DNA from: an uncultured bacterium
GTDB taxonomy: Bacteria; Patescibacteriota; Gracilibacteria; UBA4473
Direction: 5' to 3'
Assembly (NCBI GenBank): GCA_947311285.1
Contig: CAMZKS010000075.1
Coordinates: 1 to 13,598, forward strand
DNA length: 13,598 nucleotides
Shown here: positions 1-6,207 of the stretch, in pieces
Position numbering within the stretch: the first letter of the stretch is position 1
Layout: each line of letters starts with the position of its first letter
Notes under the pieces: generated by a model
Told to the model about the DNA's origin: nothing
What the model saw: the letters and a program-made list of their open reading frames with translations, nothing else
The model's database searches: none
Position numbers and translations under genes: made by a program

Positions 1-429
1 ATTACGCCTTGGCGGTCGATCGCTTGATTTACTGAAATCACGCTTTGGTCGTGGTTTTTGTTCTATTTCAACACCGTCTCTATCTACTAAATGGTAAAAA
101 ACTTTAAGGGCATGTTCTCGCCCCTTAGAGATTTTTTTAGAACGACATTCTCCACAAACTTCACGCGTGCGGCGACCAAAAGTCCTTAGTTCTGCTGGCA
201 CAATCGCTCGGCAGTCATGGCAGTAAAGCGCCATGTTGTGGCGAGGAAGGTTGTCCCAATCAACATTTTTATAGGCGGCACGGGTTTCTGGGGTGACAAT
301 TTTATTAACCCCATCCATGGAGTCTTCCCAATCTTCTAGAGCAATTTTACTATCACTGCCACCTTTTCCTTCTAATTGGAACTCGTTTAAAAAAGAATCC
401 GCTTTGGTTTTATCTTTATTGTTTATCAT
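1..429 (-). CDS. Zinc-ribbon protein of unknown function (C-terminus cut by window edge)
   Basis: An open frame of 143 codons starts at the ATG at 429-427 and runs to base 1 without a stop, so the C-terminus lies outside the window. The N-terminal 60 residues are acidic and show no recognisable fold. Residues 70-95 hold two CxxC pairs (C70/C73 as CHDC and C92/C95 as CGEC), spaced like a treble-clef or zinc-ribbon metal site. The tail after residue 96 is rich in Lys, Arg and Pro, which would suit nucleic-acid or ribosome binding. The start codon lies inside the upstream gene (14-base overlap), so the two are probably translationally coupled. No clear Shine-Dalgarno sequence precedes it. I do not recognise a named family. 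Zinc binding is inferred from the cysteine spacing only. Confidence 0.72.
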   Translation of the reverse strand, partial: MINNKDKTKADSFLNEFQLEGKGGSDSKIALEDWEDSMDGVNKIVTPETRAAYKNVDWDNLPRHNMALYCHDCRAIVPAELRTFGRRTREVCGECRSKKISKGREHALKVFYHLVDRDGVEIEQKPRPKRDFSKSSDRPPRRN

Positions 430-934
430 TCTTTGGCTCAGGTTTAGAAACTTCAGGGTGTTGGAAGAAGGCTTTCGCTTCCTTTTGTTTATCGAGTTGG
501 AAGTTTAGGAACGTCGCTACGAGGCCGCAAACTTGCACAGCAAAGGCCATGAAAATACCAAATCGAAGCGAGTGATCGGCGTAGCTGCTCCCAATGGCGA
601 TGAGGACCGACCATATTAAAATAATCAAAAATATTTGTTGTATGCCGGCGGCAGCATATAAATAATTCCATTTAAAAGGCAGTTTGATAGAATTTTTTTC
701 AAGCAGTCGGTCTATGAAGGTAAGAGAGATTCCAAGTGAAATAAGAAAAACACAAATCCCAATTAAGAATCCTGGACCCCCAAAGCCCGTGTACCAAAAT
801 ACGGTTTCGTAGGCGGGGGTAGCCGCAAACCAAGGAGCAAAACACGCGAGCACTGTTAGAACATGAGAGCCAAAAACAACCTGTTCTTCAAAGTTAAGTT
901 CTCGCAAATTTTTATGGACGTAAGCGTATTTCAT
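416..934 (-). CDS. Four-helix integral membrane protein, unknown function
   Basis: This gene encodes 172 residues from the ATG at 934-932. An in-frame TTG at 961 would add nine residues, but the ATG is preferred because a -10-like box ends only seven bases before it. Hydrophobic segments lie at about residues 21-38, 53-74, 89-115 and 124-145, which is consistent with four transmembrane helices. The first loop is aromatic and Gly-rich (W46, Y48, then GFGGPG), and the soluble C-terminal tail of about 27 residues is Lys/Glu/Pro-rich. The hydrophilic N-terminus (KNLRELNFEEQ) carries no signal peptide. The gene overlaps the downstream zinc-ribbon gene by 14 bases, suggesting a two-gene operon transcribed away from metG. 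I do not recognise the family, and no catalytic motif is visible. Confidence 0.75.
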   Translation of the reverse strand: MKYAYVHKNLRELNFEEQVVFGSHVLTVLACFAPWFAATPAYETVFWYTGFGGPGFLIGICVFLISLGISLTFIDRLLEKNSIKLPFKWNYLYAAAGIQQIFLIILIWSVLIAIGSSYADHSLRFGIFMAFAVQVCGLVATFLNFQLDKQKEAKAFFQHPEVSKPEPKNDKQ

Positions 935-941
935 CACTCCT

Positions 942-968
942 ATGATAGCGTATTTGCTCAAAAAGCAA
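942..968 (-). promoter_or_regulatory. Candidate promoter of the membrane-protein/zinc-ribbon pair
   Basis: On the minus strand TTGCTT (968-963) precedes TATCAT (947-942) with a 15-base spacer. The -10 box matches the sigma-70 consensus at five of six positions; the -35 box is moderate and the spacer short. Only seven bases separate the -10 box from the ATG at 934, so transcription should start at or next to the start codon. The AGGAG in those seven bases would then lie outside the mRNA and could not serve as a ribosome-binding site. Confidence 0.4.
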
Positions 969-1013
969 GTTTTGGGACACTCAGGATATATTAGTTTTAT
1001 TCTGTGTTTTGCA

Positions 1014-1019
1014 TAGAAT
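1014..1019 (+). promoter_or_regulatory. Candidate -10 element of metG
   Basis: TAGAAT lies eight bases before the metG ATG at 1028 and matches the -10 consensus at five of six positions. No convincing -35 box is present at the usual distance (TTAGTT at 991-996 is poor). If the box is used, the metG mRNA would be leaderless or nearly so, which fits the lack of any Shine-Dalgarno sequence before this gene. The 93-base gap between metG and the membrane-protein gene would hold both divergent promoters. Confidence 0.3.
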
Positions 1020-1027
1020 AGATCTCG

Positions 1028-2470
1028 ATGAACCCCGCTACTTTTTTAACGACTCCGGTTTACTACGTAAACGATGTGCCTCACATCGGACATTCCTACT
1101 GCACTTTAGCCACAGATACACTGGCTCGCTACGAGCGACTTAAGCTCGGAAAAGAAAAGGTTTTCTTTTTAACCGGAACGGATGAAAACTCGCAAAAAAC
1201 GGTTGATGCCGCGGAGAAGGCTGGAATTGACACCGCCACGTATTTAAAAGACATGGCAACGAAATGGAGAAATTGTTGGGATACGATTGGCATTAGTTAC
1301 AATGATTTTATTCGAACTACCGAGTCGCGACATGTAGAGACAGTGCATGAGTTATTTCAAAAAATTTATGATAAAGGTGATATTTATAAAGGGACGTACA
1401 AAGGCTTGTACTGTACGGGCTGTGAAACTTTCAAAAAGACTTCGGATTTAAGCGAAGACGGTCGTTGTACTGATCATCCAAATCAAGAAATTCAGCAATT
1501 AGATGAAACAAATTATTTCTTTCGCTTAAGCGCTTATCAAGAACCACTGCTTAAATGGTTTGAAGATAATCCGGGCTGGTTGCAGCCCAAGTCTCGTACC
1601 AACGAGATTGTGAGTTTTCTTAAGTCAGGACTAGAGGATGTTTCCGTCAGTCGTGAGACTGCAGAGTTTGGCATCTCCTTACCGATGGATCCGTCGCATA
1701 AAGTGTATGTTTGGTTTGATGCGTTGATTAATTATTACTCGGCCACTAGAACCGACAGCCGTGAAGATTTTTGGCAGTCCGCATATCATATTATTGGGAA
1801 AGATATTACTCGTTTTCATTGTGTTATTTGGCCCGCCATGTTGATGTCTGCTGGGATTGAATTACCAAAGGGGGTATTTGCGCACGGCTTTTTTACCGTT
1901 AATGGTACTAAGATGTCTAAAAGTTTGGGGAATGTTATTTCACCAATAGCGTTATCGGAACAATACGGAAACGACGCCTTGCGAGCGGGGCTTTTAAGTA
2001 GTTTTGAATTTGGAAATGACGGCGACTTTAGTGCCGATAATTTTGCGGAATTTTACCGAACAAAGCTGGCTGGTGGCGTAGGGAACTTGTTTAATCGCGT
2101 AACGGTGCTGATTACAAAATTGTGTGACGGACAAGTGCCAGTGCTGGAAACCAGCTTCGAGGCCAAAACGATTAAAGATGAATTTGACGGATTTTTAGAA
2201 CGGAAACAACTTAAAGGTGCGTATGATTTTTATTTTGCGACGGTTGATAAAGCGAATCAGCGTTTAAATGAGACAGAGGTTTGGAAATTAGCCAAGGTCG
2301 ATAAAGACGCGGCCGATATTATTTTTGCCGAACTACACCAATACTTAGAAGTGCTGAGTGAAATGGCGGAAGTATTGTTGCCCGAAAGTGCGCCTAAAAT
2401 GAAAGACATGGTGGGAACAGATGGCAAAGTTGGCCCGGGAGGCATTTTGTTTAATAGTGGGAAGGAATAG
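1028..2470 (+). CDS. metG: Methionine--tRNA ligase (MetRS), short form lacking the C-terminal tRNA-binding domain
   Basis: This cytoplasmic class I synthetase charges tRNA-Met using ATP and methionine. The 480 residues contain the ATP-site motif HIGH at 19-22 and KMSKS at 295-299. The connective-peptide zinc knuckle has ligands C129, C132, C147 and H150 (CTGC then CTDH), the single-knuckle CxxC/CxxH pattern of the Thermus-type enzyme. The anticodon-binding helical domain occupies roughly residues 345-470. The usual TDEHG segment near the active site reads TDENS (51-55). The protein ends soon after the helical domain. The EMAPII/Trbp111-like OB fold that many MetRS carry at the C-terminus is absent, while the next gene encodes a free OB fold of that general kind. 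The start fits the family N-terminus (a TTPVYYVND segment just before HIGH). No Shine-Dalgarno sequence is visible. Confidence 0.97.
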   Translation: MNPATFLTTPVYYVNDVPHIGHSYCTLATDTLARYERLKLGKEKVFFLTGTDENSQKTVDAAEKAGIDTATYLKDMATKWRNCWDTIGISYNDFIRTTESRHVETVHELFQKIYDKGDIYKGTYKGLYCTGCETFKKTSDLSEDGRCTDHPNQEIQQLDETNYFFRLSAYQEPLLKWFEDNPGWLQPKSRTNEIVSFLKSGLEDVSVSRETAEFGISLPMDPSHKVYVWFDALINYYSATRTDSREDFWQSAYHIIGKDITRFHCVIWPAMLMSAGIELPKGVFAHGFFTVNGTKMSKSLGNVISPIALSEQYGNDALRAGLLSSFEFGNDGDFSADNFAEFYRTKLAGGVGNLFNRVTVLITKLCDGQVPVLETSFEAKTIKDEFDGFLERKQLKGAYDFYFATVDKANQRLNETEVWKLAKVDKDAADIIFAELHQYLEVLSEMAEVLLPESAPKMKDMVGTDGKVGPGGILFNSGKE

Positions 2471-2501
2471 TTGAAACCCAGTTTTGAGCGGAGAGGCTTT
2501 A

Positions 2502-2529
2502 TTTACAAATTCCGCCTTATCCTTAATAT
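2502..2529 (+). promoter_or_regulatory. Candidate promoter of the tRNA-binding protein gene
   Basis: TTTACA (2502-2507) and TAATAT (2524-2529) are separated by 16 bases in the gap between metG and the next gene. The predicted start near 2536 gives a leader of about 20 bases. No Shine-Dalgarno sequence lies before the ATG at 2556. The gene could also be read through from metG, since I see no terminator between them. Confidence 0.42.
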
Positions 2530-2555
2530 CTGCGTGATACTAAACTTTTTTTATT

Positions 2556-3032
2556 ATGTTCAATTTTCTCAAAAATATTTTTGGAGGCGTGCCTAAGAAG
2601 AAGTGTTGTGGTGGAGGGTGTAAAAACAAAACAGTAGATTTAGGTATTTCAGATGAAGATCGTGCGGCACTACAAGTAGTTTCTGACTCAGTTGTAGTTG
2701 GAAAAATTATTTCAATCCGAGCCCATAAAAGTGAAAAAGTTACCAAAGTAAAGGTGACGGAATGTGATTTAGGGGGTGGTAAAATTGAGCAAATTTTATG
2801 TGGTGGTGGTAATATTGCCGAAGGGCAAATTGTTCCAGTAGCTACTATTGGTACGGATTTAGGAGGCGGCTTTATTATTGGCGAACGAGAAATTAGAGGT
2901 GAGGTTTCACGCGGTATGATTTGTGCTCGGCAAGAAATCGGCCTGACAGAAATTGACGCAGAAAAAGGAGGGATTTGGGCTATGCCAAGTGAGTTGGAAT
3001 CTAAATTGGGCGTGAGTGTGAATCAGTTGTAG
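2556..3032 (+). CDS. Free-standing tRNA-binding OB-fold protein, PheT/EMAPII type, with N-terminal cysteine cluster
   Basis: A protein of 158 residues. Residues 45-150 form a tRNA-binding OB fold of the kind found at the N-terminus of PheT: VVGKIIS, then IVPVA at 92-96, then the signature GMICARQEIGL at 120-130. The pheT product just downstream has the matching elements FVGQLIS, IVPLA and GMVCDNKELGL, so the two domains are clearly homologous. Residues 14-24 are unusual: three lysines followed by CCGGGC (C17, C18, C22), which could bind a metal or be redox-active. The family is known to bind the tRNA elbow non-specifically and to assist synthetases in trans (Trbp111, Arc1p). Its place after a MetRS that lacks this domain suggests such a helper role, which is inference. 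It could instead be a duplicated pheT fragment with a new function. The ATG was chosen because the upstream sequence is T-rich and non-coding. Confidence 0.85.
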   Translation: MFNFLKNIFGGVPKKKCCGGGCKNKTVDLGISDEDRAALQVVSDSVVVGKIISIRAHKSEKVTKVKVTECDLGGGKIEQILCGGGNIAEGQIVPVATIGTDLGGGFIIGEREIRGEVSRGMICARQEIGLTEIDAEKGGIWAMPSELESKLGVSVNQL

Positions 3033-3046
3033 AGGTCACAAATTTC

Positions 3047-3088
3047 AAAAAACCGAGACCGATCTCCAAAAAGACCGGTTTGTTTTTT
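3047..3088 (+). terminator. Rho-independent terminator after the tRNA-binding protein gene
   Basis: AAACCG (3050-3055) pairs with CGGTTT (3076-3081), followed by GTTTTTT. An A-run on the left side faces the T-run, so the element could also work in the other direction. The loop holds a competing small stem, GAGA/TCTC, at 3055-3066. The hairpin lies 15 bases after the stop codon, the expected place. Confidence 0.55.
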
Positions 3089-3288
3089 GAACAGGGGTTC
3101 TCGTGGGGACTTAAGTAAGTAATAGGCTGGAAAATAAGAGGCTTAGAGTCTGTAAGATTGCAAAAACGAACTTAGAATTGTAAATCGAAGTGCCTTTAGC
3201 CCGCTCGGCGATTGGTTTTGCGCAATGTGCATTGCTTTAAGGGGCTTGGTTGCGGTCCTCACACCCACTTTATCGTGGTTTTTTAAAG

Positions 3289-3316
3289 TTGCTTTAAATG
3301 TGATTTTTTATAGATT
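3289..3316 (+). promoter_or_regulatory. Weak candidate promoter of pheT
   Basis: TTGCTT (3289-3294) and TAGATT (3311-3316) are spaced by 16 bases, with three and four consensus matches. A start near 3323 would give a leader of about 19 bases before the ATG at 3342. Some promoter is needed here because a terminator sits upstream, but the sequence support is modest. Confidence 0.27.
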
Positions 3317-3341
3317 AGAGTCGTTAAATAAGACGTTTAGT

Positions 3342-3854
3342 ATGAAAATTTCTTGGCAATGGTTACAGGACTTTGTGACTTTGAACGAAGATCCGAAAAC
3401 AGTCGGAGAAAAATTAACGCTGCATACGGCAGAATTAGAAGAAATTATTGTGGTGGCTGATAGCGTTAAAAACGTATTTGTGGGACAGTTAATTTCGCAT
3501 ACAAAATTAGAGGGTTCTGATAAATTACATATCGGCCAGTTTGATGTTGGCGCTCAAGGCACGAAACAAATTGTGTTTGGTTCGGTGCACCCGCTCGCAG
3601 ATGGTGAAATTGTGCCATTGGCACTTGATGGCGCCATAATCGGTTCAGGATTAGAAATTAAAGATACAGAAATTCAGGGACATAAGTCAGAAGGCATGGT
3701 GTGTGACAACAAAGAACTCGGTTTAAAAAATGAAAGTTTACTTCGCCTGACAGATAAAAGCTTGGTGGGGAAATCCTTAAGCGAGGCCGTGCAAAGTCTT
3801 GGTGACACGTTGTTTGATATTGATAATAAAAGTTTAACCCATCGGCCGATTTAA
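3342..3854 (+). CDS. pheT: Phenylalanine--tRNA ligase beta chain, N-terminal part (frame broken at its end)
   Basis: This frame encodes 170 residues from the ATG at 3342, giving the classic PheT start MKISWQWLQDFV. An ATG at 3225 is in frame but only adds unrelated sequence. Residues 1-43 are the first small domain. Residues 44-150 are the tRNA-binding OB fold (B2), with IVPLA and GMVCDNKELGL. The frame then enters the next domain at DNKSLTHRP (161-169) and stops at TAA after one more residue. In intact homologues this stretch continues as HRPDLWGH. The continuation is found in the -1 frame starting at 3854. PheT is the beta chain of the alpha2-beta2 synthetase that charges tRNA-Phe; pheS is not in this window. 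Read alone, this piece would be an OB-fold protein similar to the one encoded just upstream. Confidence 0.88.
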   Translation: MKISWQWLQDFVTLNEDPKTVGEKLTLHTAELEEIIVVADSVKNVFVGQLISHTKLEGSDKLHIGQFDVGAQGTKQIVFGSVHPLADGEIVPLALDGAIIGSGLEIKDTEIQGHKSEGMVCDNKELGLKNESLLRLTDKSLVGKSLSEAVQSLGDTLFDIDNKSLTHRPI

Positions 3855-5779
3855 TGGGGCATCGTGGTTTTGCGCGGGAGCTCGCTACTATTTTTGGTGT
3901 TAATCTGCGTTTACCTGAACCCGTGGTGAGCATTCCTGACACCACACCTTTTGAAGTTCAAATTAAAACGGACGGTTGTCGTCGGTTTTGTGCGCTTCCA
4001 ATTGAAGGTGTTACCGTAGGACCAAATGAACCGAATAAGACGTTTCGTTTAGAGCAATTAGGGACTAAATCAATTTCTAATATTGTGGATATTACCAACT
4101 GGGTAATGCTGGAATTTGGCCAACCAATGCATGTATTTGATGCGGATAAAATTGAAGGCGGATTAACCGTGCGACAGGCGATAGCGGGTGAGAAAATAGT
4201 AGCTTTAGACGGCAATGAATATGAGTTAACAGCGGAAGATATGGTGGTAGCCGATGATAAGAAGGTTCTTTCTATTGCTGGAGTTATGGGGGGGCTGGGA
4301 AGCTCTGTTACCAGTGAAACAAAAAATATTTTATTTGAGGCGGCTAATTGGGATCCAACGGCGGTTCGTAAAACAGGGGTACGACATGGCATTCGAACCG
4401 AAAGTTCAATGCGTTACGAAAAATCTTTGGCGCCTGAAAAATGTTTACGAGCCTTGCTCGCCGCAGCAGAAATAACCCTAGACTATTGTCCGAAAGCGAA
4501 GATTAATTATGGGTTAACGGATGTTTTTCCGTGTCCACAAAAGCAGTTAACACTCCCCCTTGATCCAGTACAGGTCCGTAAAATTGCCGGCGTTGATATT
4601 GAAGAAAAATACATGGAGACGGTTCTGTACCGTTTGGGCTTCAAAGTCGACACCTCTAAAACGCCTTGGGAGGTGACCGTGCCCTTCTTTCGGTCTAGTA
4701 AGGATGTGCGCATTACCGAAGATTTGATTGAAGAGATAATTCGGATGTATGGTTTTGAAAACATTCCGAGCAGCTTACCAACGTTGCCGTTGCGGCCACC
4801 ATTAGAAAATAAGTTACGGGAGCTTGATTGGCAAACACGTGATTGGTGGAGCGCTAATGGGAGTTTGGAGTTAATGAATTATTCGTTCGTAAAAGAGGAC
4901 GATAAAATTTTAACGGGTGAATCGGAATACATCGAAATTGAAAACCCTTTATCCGACGAGTATCAATTTTTACGGCGCAGCTTGGTGAGCAATACTTTAA
5001 AACACTTAGAATCCGAACTACGAACGCACGGAGAACTCGCGTTTTTTGAGCTTGGGAGAACCTATCACCCCGCGGGAGAAGTGTTGCCACACGAGAAATC
5101 AGAGCTATTATTATTGAGGGCAAGCTTGAATGCAAAACTTGAAAACGAGCAATTCTTTGCCTTGAAATCAGATATTAATTTGTGGTTACAAAATATTGGC
5201 TTAAAGGATCTAGAAACTAAAAAATTAGAAGCTCCAAAGCCCTACCAACATCCGGCGAAGGTAGCGGAAATTTTTGTGGAAGGCGAGATGATTGGAACCA
5301 TGGCGGTGTTACATCCGCAATTTTTACCACACAAACCCTCAACAATAGCGTTTGCCGAAATTGATATGAAGGTCATACAAGCACTTTGTGCCAAAGAAAC
5401 AGACGCTTACAAAAAATTAAGTTTGTTCCCGAGCGTACACCGAGATTTGTCATTGGTAATGGGGGAAGTGGTTGCTATGGGAGACTTGGTGAAAGTCGCA
5501 AAAAAAGCGACGAAGTATCTTGAATCGATGGATCTGTTTGATGAATACCGTGATGTGAACAAGTTGGGAATTGGCTTGAAAAATCTAGCGTTTCACTTAA
5601 GTTTTCGGTCTCCAAGTCAGACTCTAACAGAAGACCTAATTGAAGCGGATATGACGGCCATTATTGAAGCGCTAAAAACAGAAGCTAAAGCGCAATTACG
5701 AGCGGACTTCGACAAAGCTAAACTTCACCCAGGTGGTCACTCTCTTGAGCAAAGCTCAATTCACCTAGATAAAAAATAA
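3854..5779 (+). CDS. pheT: Phenylalanine--tRNA ligase beta chain, main part (continuation after frame break)
   Basis: This frame encodes 641 residues and supplies the rest of PheT. The B3/B4 domain covers about residues 1-200, with GQPMHVFDADKI at 89-100 and the run from IAGVMGG (141-147) to TESSMRYEK (182-190). The B5 domain follows at about 218-292 and includes EDLIEEIIRMYGFENIP. The catalytic-like B6/B7 core is next, and the anticodon-binding FDX-ACB (B8) domain lies at about 520-616. A polar tail of about 25 residues follows B8 and looks like an extension. The ATG overlaps the upstream TAA as TAATG, so coupled re-initiation is possible. A single base added after the CCG codon ending at 3848 would instead join both pieces as HRPDLMGHRGFARE, matching the family. 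With the N-terminal part the total is about 811 residues, a normal PheT length. Confidence 0.9.
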   Translation: MGHRGFARELATIFGVNLRLPEPVVSIPDTTPFEVQIKTDGCRRFCALPIEGVTVGPNEPNKTFRLEQLGTKSISNIVDITNWVMLEFGQPMHVFDADKIEGGLTVRQAIAGEKIVALDGNEYELTAEDMVVADDKKVLSIAGVMGGLGSSVTSETKNILFEAANWDPTAVRKTGVRHGIRTESSMRYEKSLAPEKCLRALLAAAEITLDYCPKAKINYGLTDVFPCPQKQLTLPLDPVQVRKIAGVDIEEKYMETVLYRLGFKVDTSKTPWEVTVPFFRSSKDVRITEDLIEEIIRMYGFENIPSSLPTLPLRPPLENKLRELDWQTRDWWSANGSLELMNYSFVKEDDKILTGESEYIEIENPLSDEYQFLRRSLVSNTLKHLESELRTHGELAFFELGRTYHPAGEVLPHEKSELLLLRASLNAKLENEQFFALKSDINLWLQNIGLKDLETKKLEAPKPYQHPAKVAEIFVEGEMIGTMAVLHPQFLPHKPSTIAFAEIDMKVIQALCAKETDAYKKLSLFPSVHRDLSLVMGEVVAMGDLVKVAKKATKYLESMDLFDEYRDVNKLGIGLKNLAFHLSFRSPSQTLTEDLIEADMTAIIEALKTEAKAQLRADFDKAKLHPGGHSLEQSSIHLDKK

Positions 5780-5780
5780 C

Positions 5781-6041
5781 ATGGGAATCTTTAGAAAATC
5801 TAAATCAAAAACAGAGGCTTTACTTGATTCTGTTATGCCACCAAAGCAAAAGAAGAAAAAAGGGTACGGTGGTCTTATTACTGGTATCGTAGTTGGAGGT
5901 GCTGTTGGCTCAGTAGCATCATTATTATTTGCCCCTAAAAAAGGCGCAGACACTCGGGCCGAAGTAGCAGAGAAAGGTAAAGAACTATTTTCTGAAGGAA
6001 AAACTAAGGCCGAAGAGTTTCTGGATAAATATCGAAAGTGA
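5781..6041 (+). CDS. Small YtxH-like membrane-anchored protein
   Basis: A protein of 86 residues. A basic N-terminus (KQKKKKGYGG near 23-32) precedes one Gly/Ala/Val-rich hydrophobic segment at about 31-50, followed by the motif LLFAPKKGADTRAEV. That Gly-rich helix followed by APK-G-TR is the hallmark of YtxH/GvpP-like proteins. The rest is a charged helix (residues 57-86) of coiled-coil character. The family is often linked to stress or envelope functions but has no defined reaction. The ATG lies one base after the pheT stop codon, so it is probably co-transcribed and coupled. No Shine-Dalgarno sequence is visible. It ends at TGA, which shows that TGA is a stop here. Confidence 0.8.
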   Translation: MGIFRKSKSKTEALLDSVMPPKQKKKKGYGGLITGIVVGGAVGSVASLLFAPKKGADTRAEVAEKGKELFSEGKTKAEEFLDKYRK

Positions 6042-6078
6042 GTGAGACCCAGCGAAGAATGAGCTGATGGTCGAACTC

Positions 6079-6121
6079 ATCCTGAGCCCGAAGCGTCGCG
6101 CAGGGCGTAGGATTTCTTTTT
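6079..6121 (+). terminator. REP-like imperfect hairpin with T-run; likely terminator of the pheT unit
   Basis: ATCCT (6079-6083) pairs with AGGAT (6109-6113) and, inside a small internal loop, GCCC (6086-6089) pairs with GGGC (6103-6106). TTCTTTTT follows directly, as in an intrinsic terminator. The left arm with its flank (ACTCATCCTGAGC) resembles the TCATCCTGAGC palindromes dispersed in many bacterial genomes, so this may be a repeat copy serving as a terminator. A second perfect inverted repeat, TTGAAG-N7-CTTCAA, lies at 6120-6138. Confidence 0.5.
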
Positions 6122-6154
6122 GAAGTAGATTGCTTCAATGCGAGTTTAACCCTT

Positions 6155-6165
6155 TCTGAATCAGA
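6155..6165. promoter_or_regulatory. Perfect 11-base palindrome upstream of the uvrB promoter
   Basis: TCTGAATCAGA is an inverted repeat of five bases around a central A, ending five bases before the candidate -35 box of uvrB. Its place would suit a regulator of a DNA-repair gene. It does not match the LexA box of Escherichia coli or of Bacillus. A palindrome this short can arise by chance. Confidence 0.2.
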
Positions 6166-6170
6166 TCCCC

Positions 6171-6198
6171 TTGTGGTTTTTGTAAATCGGGTAATAAT
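6171..6198 (+). promoter_or_regulatory. Candidate uvrB promoter, nearly leaderless
   Basis: TTGTGG (6171-6176) and AATAAT (6193-6198) are spaced by 16 bases; the -10 box matches consensus at five of six positions. Only nine bases separate it from the uvrB ATG at 6208, so the mRNA should begin within a few bases of the start codon. No Shine-Dalgarno sequence is present. Confidence 0.42.
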
Positions 6199-6207
6199 AC
6201 TCGGCTT

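Larger units (their letters stand above)
3033..3341. other. Gene-free stretch between the tRNA-binding protein gene and pheT
   Basis: This 309-base gap holds the terminator at 3047-3088, a possible pheT promoter near 3289-3316, and a short hairpin GCAAT/ATTGC near 3222-3235. The pheT frame stays open upstream to an ATG at 3225, but the extra 39 codons match nothing expected at a PheT N-terminus. A synthetase gene could carry a T-box leader, so I looked for the conserved T-box element and did not find one. I also see no tRNA-like cloverleaf. Confidence 0.5.

Noticed and set aside
293..508. Plus-strand frame of 71 codons near the left edge
   Set aside because: It is antisense to the zinc-ribbon and membrane-protein genes, both of which have clear features on the minus strand.
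3225..3341. In-frame upstream extension of pheT from the ATG at 3225
   Set aside because: The extra 39 residues resemble nothing at PheT N-termini, whereas the ATG at 3342 gives the canonical MKISWQWL start.
3089..3341. T-box riboswitch leader before pheT
   Set aside because: The conserved T-box bulge sequence and a following antiterminator/terminator pair are not visible; the one clear hairpin belongs to the gene upstream.
3840..3856. Programmed -1 ribosomal frameshift in pheT
   Set aside because: No classic slippery heptamer is present at the junction, and re-pairing of the Pro or Ile tRNA in the -1 frame would be poor. Read error or stop-start coupling fits better.
3958..5135. Several minus-strand open frames of 85-144 codons inside pheT
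   Set aside because: They lie opposite well-conserved PheT domains and show no protein-like motifs, so they are shadows of the real gene.
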